A stretch of DNA of 64,000 bases from Luzula sylvatica (lineage: Eukaryota > Streptophyta > Magnoliopsida > Poales > Juncaceae), in contig OX326962.1 in NCBI GenBank assembly GCA_946800325.1, positions 231,001-295,000 of the forward strand. The letters are read 5' to 3'. The notes beneath the pieces are model-generated. The model saw nothing but the letters and a program-made list of their open reading frames with translations, did no database searches and was not told the DNA's origin. This document shows, in pieces, positions 56,346 to 64,000 of this stretch; within the stretch, counting starts at the first letter, position 1, and each line of letters starts with the position of its first letter. The position numbers were made by a program, and so were the translations under genes.

Positions 56346-57501
56346 AAATGGCTGTGATGACTTGCCAGTTTATAGTAAGTAGGCTTCAATTCACGTAATT
56401 GATCCTTTCTAGTGCTCTCCCCATTAGACGTGTTTCCCAGCAACCTACCTTCTTCATTCTTTCGATTCATTCATTACTCGCCTTCACTTCAGCATTATTT
56501 GGCTTTCTTTTTGAGCTGATGTTGACTTTGAAGTTCAGAGTCTTGACGTGCCGGAGTTTCTCCTCCATAGCTAGTCCTCAGAAATGAATGTGCCTTCTCC
56601 ATGTTCACATTAAGCCCAAGCCCATCCAAATCTGAAAGGAAAGTAGGGCTATGTATGTACTGTAGTGATTCGTCCGCTCGTTGATCGAGCAATTCATACG
56701 TGGATTGGATCCGAGGCTAGCATCTACAAAGAGGCCATATATTCAAGTTGAGGCAGTGACTTGCTTTGCTATTGAACTAATTGATCAATTCATCGGCGCA
56801 TTTGACTGCCTGGAGAAGGATGTTGTCGATCGCTTGTACTCTCCCTAGTAGCACTTCCTCGCTACGACTCACGTAGTTAGTTCCGCGCTAGTGCCTCTCC
56901 CAGCTTCTCTATCAAGATAAGAGACTGGGCCTTTCTTTCGAACACAATGAGATTGACCACACAGACCGACTTCGTGCGGGCTGCTTGCTTCTCATAGGCA
57001 AACTGTAGACTCAACTTCACTCTTTTTCATCAACCACTCAATGCTGACCGACCTAATAGTGAATCTGGTCTTGAAACCCTCGATTCTCTTCTCTCTTTGC
57101 ATCTATCTTTTTGACTTCTCTAACTGAATGTTTCCTCCTCCTTTTGTCTTCGCTTTCCTATTCTTTTCAGGAATGATGTGGATGGACAGCATAGGACAGT
57201 TCGAAAGGCATCCAGGTAATCGTGCCCCCCTTTCTCATTGCAAGCAAGGAAGGATTGAGCTAATGTGGTGATGGAGCGATGCTATAAAGAGATAGAGACG
57301 GCTTGCTTACTAGATCGCCCTTACCCCCGTGGCAGGGACATGTCTAGTCGGAAGATTCAGTCTAGGGCTTTGGTTGTCAACTAGTAGACGCAATAGGTCA
57401 AGCAGGTGCTACTCTTCTCATATTAGTGGTTGTTGTGAATGGATTGGAAGCTTATCTCTTTTGTGTGATTTCTATTACTCTGTCTTGCTTCTTGATAGAT
57501 A

Positions 57502-57687
57502 GGTAAGAGTACTGAAGCTGAGTATCGTGCTTTTGCCACTGCCACCTCCGAGCTCGTTTGGATTCAATCACTTCTCATTGGTGTCCCTTTGCAACAAACG
57601 CCTGTCGTTATGTGTCACAATATTGGTGCTACTCATCTCAGTGTCAATTCAGTTTTCCACTCCCGCATGAAACACATTGCCATTGAT
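57502..57687 (+). mobile_element. Ty1/copia RNase H fragment
   Basis: The plus frame [20 protein letters not shown], then [20 protein letters not shown] and [10 protein letters not shown], is the well-known copia RNase H end (usual AEYRALAxxxxELxW..LLxEL, CDNxxAxxLAxNPVFHxRTKHIExD). The catalytic CDN is CHN here. It stops at ID, exactly where LINE sequence begins, in the same frame. Confidence 0.88.
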
Positions 57688-58050
57688 CCTATTTCTAAGG
57701 TTCCCAATCCTACCTCGTTAAGGGACTATAGACCTATCTCTTGTTGTAACACTCTCGTAAAGGGCATTGCTCAAATTATTGCCAATCGTTTGAAAGCCTC
57801 TCTACCCCTGCTTGTTGGAAGACAGCAAACCGCCTTTGTGCGGGGGTGTAGAATTGGGGAGAATATTCGACTTGCTTAGTAGCTGATGAGAAATTCTCAC
57901 ATACCTAAAGGTATGCCTCGTTGTGCACTAAAAGTAGACCTGATGACAGCTTTTCACACAGTGCGATGGGACTTTCTCTTGACTGTTCTACGGATTGTGG
58001 GCTTCCCGGAAACTCTCATTCGTTGGATTGAGTCACAAAGTCCAATCAGT
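57688..58050 (+). mobile_element. LINE (L1-type) reverse transcriptase fragment
   Basis: [20 protein letters not shown], then [20 protein letters not shown] and RCALKVDLMTAFHTVRWDF, then GFPETLIRWI: these are the opening blocks of plant LINE reverse transcriptase (usual xIPKxxxPxxxxDFRPISCCN...ILANRLK...QxAFVxGRxIxDN...KxDLxKAFDxVxWxF). Two adjacent TAG codons at 57877-57882 stand where related elements have QE. The D of AFD is His. Sequence after about 58050 is unrelated. Dead fragment, fused in frame to the copia piece. Confidence 0.88.
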
Positions 58051-58606
58051 AGTGCCGCTGCATTGGAAGCAAAAGAGAACATATACTAGAAAGTATAGGG
58101 GTCTCGTTGATCAGAAGCCGTAGCCAACGTCATCAAGCCCTATGAATCAATCCCCTCAATAAGAAAACTGGGTATCACAAATAGGACTCTGATTACTTAC
58201 TCATGCTCACGACTCTCCTCTTTCGAAGGGGAAGCGGACCCAACTATCCATCTTTAGCTAACGTCTCTTGAAAAACTGAACTTCATTTGTTCAAGTGCGT
58301 AAGAACCTTGCTTGAATGCAATAACTCCACTAGTTTGACATCCTAGTACCCGCCTCTCTTTCTGAATCCCCATCATTGGGAGAACCAGGATCAAATGAGA
58401 CGGCCATTGACCGGATAAGACCCCAATATCCAAATCCATCTGTCCAGCTGCCGCTCCCCATTAGAAGCCACAGACGGAGCATCTCAACCAACCTCGAATC
58501 CATTGATTCGATATATGACTAGCCCACTAGCAAGCCAGAAAGAAAGGATAGGCAGGCCGACTGAACAACATGTACAGCAAGAAAGCCCGGTAAACAAGCA
58601 AGAGCA

Positions 58607-58622
58607 GGGGCGCGCAGCGGGG
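58607..58622 (+). repeat. 16-bp dispersed element, exact copy
   Basis: Exact copy, A on both flanks. Confidence 0.95.
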
Positions 58623-59056
58623 ATACTGGGAATTGGCAAGTCAAAGGAGATATGAACTGCGCCGGGGCAGGTCGAAAGCTCAAGCAGTACGAGTCAGAGA
58701 AAAAGAGCAAAAAGACAAGCTCGCTTCTTCTTTGCGTGTTTGCTTTCCTCAATATTCCTTCGGGTCCTCTTTTGTCTTTCTAATTTGGCATGGGAAACGT
58801 TTGATTGATTATCAAACACTGCGCATCAATCAATAAGAAAACTAGCATCTGCAACAGGCAAAGCATGACCTCTGTAGAGCTAGATTCAGTCAACAGGTTA
58901 CCACGCTTCAAAGGTCGGAATTGAATAAGAAACTAGTCACTACGCCGCATCCTCTACCCATGGAATAATAGCTAGGATGTGATCCTCCACCCCCCGTCGT
59001 CAGCATCAAATATCTCCGACTCGGCACGTCTTCCTCCCTTTTGATAATGTGCTTGT

Positions 59057-59072
59057 CCCCGCTGCGCGCCCC
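59057..59072 (-). repeat. 16-bp dispersed element, exact copy
   Basis: Exact copy, T on both plus-strand flanks. Confidence 0.95.
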
Positions 59073-59728
59073 TCATTACCGTTTCCAATCAGGTTTTTCT
59101 CGGGATAGTGCAGAGTAGACTGGGTTAGCTGAGGTTAGGAAGCAGTAGACAGGGTATCACAGAGAGTAGAAGTAGGCATTGAATATGTCACAGAAGGTCA
59201 AGAAGTCTCACTTATCAGTAGGGAGTATTCGCAAGTTGACATTGAGGATGTCACAGAAAGAAACAAGACTGACTAGCTTACTATCGAAACTACACTTCCT
59301 AGGTCGCCCTCAGAGAAGATCAAAGACTAGTCAGAAGTCTCAGAAAGAAGCTAGACTTCCTAGGTTCACATCGGAGCCTCTTTCTTTAGTGGTCTTCTTT
59401 CGTCTCTCGTCTTGGGTTGGCAAATAAGGCTACTCATACCATACTCGATTCTTGGTCGGATCTTGCTGGGTATTCCTACTTTGCTTGGATGGCGCCTTTC
59501 GCCTTTTATTAGGACTTTTCCGCATTTCATCTAAAAGAGGATCTCTCAGCTAACTAAGCTCAACAGTTTCTATTCCTAAACCCAAAGAAAAGAGTCAGAG
59601 TCCGTCCTATCAAACAAACGACATTTTCTGGAATCTGCCATTTAGCGACAGGCGGATAATGTCTTCAAAGACAAAGAAGTCAATTGCGAGCAAGCTTTCG
59701 TTTTCCAGGCGAACCAACTACCCTGCAG

Positions 59729-59761
59729 CGTAGGGTTTTTCATCTTTCGTTAGCGAAAGAT
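59729..59761. terminator. Possible double stem-loop (RNA 3'-end type)
   Basis: Two hairpins in a row: ACCCT-GCAGCGT-AGGGT (59729-59745 region), a T-rich gap, then ATCTTTCG-TTAG-CGAAAGAT (59742-59761), an 8-bp perfect stem with a 4-nt loop. Tandem stem-loops of this kind are known to protect the 3' ends of some plant mitochondrial mRNAs. No upstream gene is recognised, so it may be a displaced copy. Confidence 0.5.
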
Positions 59762-60453
59762 TCAGTGCTGATGTAGTAACCGGGAAGAGAGGTTATACGG
59801 TCGTGCTGTATCTAGTTCGTGTGATGAATACCTATCTCTTCCTCCCGCACCGACTGGCTTTGCTTTGCCCTTCTGCTCCGGCTTGGTGCTTGGTTGAATG
59901 CCTGGGCAGACTGACTGAAAGGAATGAAACTAGTTACGTTCCCCAGCCTACAGGGGAAGATCAGCTCATAGATATTGCTTTATAGATCTAGCTTTCCTCC
60001 CTGCCTGCGAGCCTAGGAGCAGCTTCACCGAAAGTCTGCTAACCGCTGCTAAAAAGCTAGTGACCCGTAATCTGATGCTACCACCAGACTGGCCGGTATA
60101 CTATCTAATTCAGTTCACTGAACCCGAACCCCCTACCTTGGTTAAAGACCGGTATAACATAGTCATTATGATGCGTTTCTTCTATTGCTTTCTTTCGGCT
60201 TTTCTTCTTTGTACCGATCATCAAGCTATAAAGCCTGGGAACTCCAAATCTGAGAACACAAATCTGTGAACATAGGAACTTTCTTTCCATAGGCTCGCTA
60301 AGTAGGTTGGTTCTGTCAATCCACTGCTTGTGGACTTCACGACTTCGCCTTCAATCTTATCCAATTCCACTTTCCTTGGAATTTCACGAGATAGCTAGCA
60401 CCACATCAGCTTCGTCGATTTGAATTCTGCTATGAGTTACTTTTTGAGCAAGA

Positions 60454-60462
60454 AAGCGCCAG
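60454..60462 (+). repeat. AAGCGCCAG motif copy
   Basis: Context AGAAAGCGCCAGAAAG. Confidence 0.6.
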
Positions 60463-60917
60463 AAAGATATGTCCTTTTGGAATTCCAACGAGAGTACATA
60501 AGCTCAGGAAGCAGCACATAGAATCGAGTGAAGAAAAAGAGGGGCCAGCAAACCAGTAGAAATCCGTTTCAAAGCAAGTAGCACGAGAGCCCTTCCTCGG
60601 TATAAGTCCATTCAGTCCAGACAGTCGCAAACCGGTCTTTCTTTCAATCAAAAAAGGGAGAAAGCTCTAGTTCAAATAGGTAACCCAGGAGCAAGAGGGA
60701 GTGATTCTTCTCTATAAATGATTTCTTCTCTTATATAGAATCGCCTTTCGCCTTTGGCCTGGTCAAAGCAAAAAAGAGAGGAAAAAGGTCTCTTCTGTTG
60801 TCACAAGAAGGGACTAGGTTCCTAGCTTGACAGGGAATCAACGATCGATTGTCAATATCACACGTAGGGGGCAGAAGCAAGGAAGGAGTGCCACTTAGTT
60901 CAATTCTTTTTTGAGTT

Positions 60918-60933
60918 CCCCGCTGCGCGCCCC
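60918..60933 (-). repeat. 16-bp dispersed element, exact copy
   Basis: Exact copy, T on both plus-strand flanks. Confidence 0.95.
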
Positions 60934-61153
60934 TTGCTTTTCTGTTAGTGGAATAAGGCCTTGACCTCTCTGTGTGGGAGAGTGTGAAATAGGGTGGGTC
61001 GCTAGTCGATATCTGATAATAGGAGCATATCGGGCCTCCATTGAGATTCAATTGCACTTTCTTGCGTATATCTTAGTGAAGCACGCTAAATTGGACTTTC
61101 TGTGAAAAAGACCCCAACTTGTCCCCCAGGTGTCAAATCCGAAGCATCGAGAC

Positions 61154-61162
61154 CTGGCGCTT
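61154..61162 (-). repeat. AAGCGCCAG motif copy
   Basis: Context ACCTGGCGCTTCTAC on plus. Confidence 0.6.
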
Positions 61163-61385
61163 CTACTTCATCTTTGGTGGGCTCCGTAACTCCTGACTAT
61201 AACGAGTGCGGGTTAGCGGGCTTCGTATCCCAAGCGTCAGACAGATTTCGAGGTAGATTCAAGTTAGTCTTGAGATGAGGCCAAGCTCAGAATTTGGCCT
61301 AACTTCTTTTTATATACTTGAGCAAGATTTGCAGATGAAAACGAGCAGAATTTCTTGTTGGAGATACCGAGTTCCCAGGAAAAGA

Positions 61386-61394
61386 AGCGCCAGG
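61386..61394 (+). repeat. AAGCGCCAG motif copy
   Basis: Context AAGAAGCGCCAGGATGG. It is 224 bp from, and inverted relative to, the copy at 61154. Confidence 0.6.
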
Positions 61395-61659
61395 ATGGGT
61401 CTGGTACACGAACTCAATCTTAGGCTGGGGTGCGCTTTTGCCAGTGCTTCATAGCCCAGTGCGGATTCATATGCGTAGGAAAAGGCTTCCGCTTATTTGG
61501 TCGCCAGGTGCTGGTGCTAGCGAGGTATGGTAGACTTTCGCAGTCAAATCAACCACAACAGAGTAATGAAATGCTTCAACAGAGTTCTTGTGACCTGCTT
61601 CCCGAGCTTATTTCGAGTGAGTGAAAGGTGCGGCAAGACCGTGATCATTGAACTAGGCA

Positions 61660-61668
61660 AAGCGCCAG
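61660..61668 (+). repeat. AAGCGCCAG motif copy
   Basis: Context GGCAAAGCGCCAGATAAG. Confidence 0.6.
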
Positions 61669-62231
61669 ATAAGAGTCACCTAACTAACTTCACTTTCAAG
61701 ATGAACTTGGTTAGACCGAGCATTTCCCATACGATTATCCAACGAGGTGGCATGGGCAAATCTTTCGTCTTCATTCACTTCAAGGCTGGTTCTGAACGCC
61801 GCGTAACATCATCTTCAACCAACCTCCACCATATACGTACCTTTCGGTGCGGTCACTACATAATTGCTTATACACTAAACAGCTGCTTATATACGGCTTA
61901 CTAAAAGACTGACTTTCATTCATTAGGCCAGCGTGAAATTCAGAAAGAGAGATGTGCCTAAGGCGGCATGCAAGCAAACTGTGCACGCTAAGAAAAAAGG
62001 AGAGATGTTCGCAATTACTACCACAAGAAAGCCACCCCCCTACCCTATCTAGTTGAGGGGGCCGTCACTTCGTTCGTACCTTCTTGGCTGGTGGCTTCCA
62101 ACTGAACCAATTTCATTGCCTTGTCGCCCGCCGCTAACAGAAGCTAAGCGCTTGAAATGCGCCGCACATACATACGTCTTTGTTTATACGAAGTCTTTGG
62201 CGCCGCTATGCCGGCCAGTCCCAGAATGTCC

Positions 62232-62270
62232 AATACTGATTCAAAGTCAAAGGAATACTGATTCAAAGTC
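62232..62270. repeat. Tandem direct repeat, 17 bp, period 22
   Basis: AATACTGATTCAAAGTC at 62232-62248 and again at 62254-62270, identical. Confidence 0.85.
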
Positions 62271-62851
62271 GACGAAGAGCATTTTGATAGTCGAGACGTT
62301 AGTCAAACTATTTCTCAGTCGAGGAGTTGGGTTGGGCAAGGAACCCGCTTGACTGATGAGTCAAACTTACAGAGAAAGTAGGCTATAAGGTCAGATCTTT
62401 CACTTTAAGGGGAAAAGGCAGGCCAAAATAGGAGTCTTTGCCAGTAAGGTCTTGTCATATTCCTATACTAGTACTAGTTTCAAGTCATCTAGAGATCTAT
62501 TGAAAGTTTTGAGTAAGATTCAGATCTAATGAAAGTCCTCAGCCAATCACTGGTGTCGAAAGGGTTGATTTTGGGGCTAGGCCAACCAACCTTTCACAAG
62601 AGCTTTCACGTACGTGCCAATCGAGAAAATGAAATATAGAAAGAGAAATGCGCCATTTGGGATGTTTGTAGTCTCGGTAGAGGTAGGTGTATAGAATTGA
62701 AGGATAGCTGCTGAGTGGAAAAACCTTGATTCAGGAGAGAAGGCTTTTAGGCATTAGAATCAAGGTGAAACCCTAGCCGGGCAAGGCTATAACTCAACTC
62801 ATTGCCTGAGGAACCGAGGATAGCCTACTCTATAATGGCTTAAGGGAAAGA

Positions 62852-62867
62852 GGGGCGCGCAGCGGGG
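62852..62867 (+). repeat. 16-bp dispersed element, exact copy
   Basis: Exact copy. GGGAAAGA abuts the left side, and GGGAAAGA also occurs on the right by overlapping the last three G of the element, an 8-bp microhomology. Confidence 0.95.
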
Positions 62868-63506
62868 AAAGAAGACAGGGGAAGGCTACTGACTACGGCA
62901 ACAAGACTTCCTAGCTATTTATTGAAGGACCATGCTGACTTATACATCTAGCTATTTAGCCAAGGACCAGGCTGAGTGAGAGTTGATAGCTCACTGAGGG
63001 AGACTTGAGAAGAAGTCATAACAGAAGGAAGATGTCTCACTGCCTCCAACTTGGAGGGCAAGAGTCCAAGTCTTATCAGAGAAGACAATCTCCTCCATCG
63101 GGAGTGTGGACTAGTTCCCTGCTACTTGCCTTTGAATGGAACATCTACGGCGATATGTTGTCTGATGAAAGAAAGGTACACTTCGCCAGGGACGTAGGAA
63201 AAGAGTATCACCTGAAGCTGGGACTGTACCAGATTTCTTCATTTGACTCGGAAGCGTCTTTCCTATAGGGCAATGGATTTTCCGTAGACTTGATTGTTCT
63301 CTATCACTTTTTTTGGGCATAGACAGTCAATCACCAGTAAATAGGCAGGCAAGATATATAGATAGAAGGTCCTTGCTTTTCACAATCGAATGGCAGTTAT
63401 CAGAAGGTCCATCTTTCCTACCCAGTATCAAGAAAGACTAATGAGAAAAGGAACTACTAATAAGCAGAAAGATATGAGACTGTTACTTTTTTCCATAGTC
63501 ACACTG

Positions 63507-63573
63507 CTACTTACACAGCATATAAGACATCAGAGAAGGCCCTACTTACACAGCATATAAGACATCAGAGAAG
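63507..63573. repeat. Tandem direct repeat, two identical 32-bp units, period 35
   Basis: Units at 63507-63538 and 63542-63573 are identical; both begin CTACTTACACAGCATATAAG and end ATCAGAGAAG. Perfect identity indicates a recent duplication. Confidence 0.9.
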
Positions 63574-64000
63574 ATACCTATTACCAAGTATCCACAAGTA
63601 TCAACCACTATTCATGATAATGAGTATAGGAAATCCCATGATACAGACATAGATGAAAATGGTCCTTTTTGATAGAAAGAACGGGATGGCACGCTAAGCC
63701 CAAGTACAAATTGGGATGCGACAGAGACCCCCGCGTTGTCCTCCCGTTTGGCGAACAATACAGCCCACGGAGCGGTAGGTCTTTCAGGTTCAACACGAGA
63801 TCGACCGTTTCAAGCCCGTAAGCAGAGAAGTGCCATAGAGAGATCTTTTTGAGGCAGAGTGACATTAGAAGGTAAGGTATAAGGTGCTACGCGTTGTATG
63901 TCTCAAAGGTCAGTGCCAAGGGCGGGCGGCGTAAGCAATACGCAAAGGTACCGTGCGGGCCTCTCTTCTTTCTCTCTCAGGCAAAGAAATGTTCTTTGAA
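63574..64000. other. Intergenic tract at window end
   Basis: An 85-codon minus frame (63865-63608, starting MSLCLKKISLWHFSAYGLET) has no family I recognise. Nothing else seen. Confidence 0.4.

Larger units (their letters stand above)
48657..57500. other. Long intergenic tract with many 16-bp elements
   Basis: No gene recognised apart from a gypsy RNase H fragment at 56.2 kb. Open frames are at most 131 codons (53981-54376 minus, 131; 54587-54970 minus, 127; 55686-56003 minus, 105; 55066-55365 plus, 99), none with a known motif. Eight 16-bp elements occur, five in the minus orientation. Confidence 0.55.
58060..63506. other. Intergenic tract
   Basis: No gene recognised. The longest frames are 61527-61904 plus (125 codons) and 60731-61057 minus (108 codons), without known motifs. 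Four 16-bp elements and four AAGCGCCAG motifs lie here. Confidence 0.5.

Noticed and set aside
3695..62867. The 16-bp repeats as a CRISPR array
   Set aside because: Spacing is irregular (89 bp to 8.7 kb), orientation is mixed and there are no cas genes; the genome is plant mitochondrial.
3695..62867. The 16-bp repeats as a hairpin or G-quadruplex
   Set aside because: The two GGGG tracts cannot pair with each other, and only two G-tracts exist per copy, too few for an intramolecular quadruplex.

Overview
This window looks like part of a flowering-plant mitochondrial genome. It is about 44% GC by eye, gene-poor, and carries a few classic plant mitochondrial genes separated by long non-coding tracts with short dispersed repeats, plasmid-derived genes and nuclear retrotransposon debris. 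Genes I can name with confidence are rps3 (two exons split by a group II intron), rpl16 overlapping the rps3 3' end, an intronless cox2, and a full-length phage/plasmid-type single-subunit RNA polymerase. I found no tRNA gene. A short piece of 26S rRNA at about 2.9-3.3 kb is a partial copy. I cannot name the species.

Layout. 0-9.8 kb: intergenic DNA, the rrn26 fragment, and the first copies of a dispersed 16-bp element. 9.8-18.7 kb: wreckage of mitochondrial linear plasmids. Three diverged, broken copies of the RNA polymerase N-terminal region lie here, one in frame with an unidentified upstream reading frame, together with a Ty3/gypsy protease fragment and an integrase fragment. 18.7-34.6 kb: mostly intergenic, with copia and gypsy fragments. 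34.6-38.6 kb: the ribosomal-protein cluster rps3-rpl16 on the minus strand, with a remnant of the rps19 3' end just upstream. 38.6-43.3 kb: intergenic plus two oppositely oriented gypsy reverse-transcriptase fragments. 44.3-48.7 kb: cox2 and, 440 bp upstream on the same strand, the intact RNA polymerase. 48.7-64 kb: intergenic, with a gypsy RNase H fragment, an in-frame copia/LINE chimera, tandem repeats and a possible RNA-end stem-loop pair.

The most striking feature is a 16-bp GC-rich sequence, GGGGCGCGCAGCGGGG, present 39 times in both orientations (30 exact, 9 with one mismatch), usually bounded by A on both sides. One copy lies inside the rps3 coding sequence, where it encodes residues that I recall as normal for rps3, so rps3 is a candidate source. 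Another interrupts a plasmid-derived reading frame, and removing exactly 16 nt there rejoins the two frames. A third sits between near-identical 9-10 bp direct repeats. Together these suggest a very short sequence that has been inserted many times into this genome.

Functionally, rps3 and rpl16 make mitoribosomal proteins and are probably co-transcribed. cox2 makes the CuA-bearing subunit of cytochrome c oxidase and appears retroprocessed: both usual introns are absent and many classical C-to-U editing sites are already T. The RNA polymerase is a relict or still active gene of a mitochondrial plasmid and has no evident partner DNA polymerase in this window.
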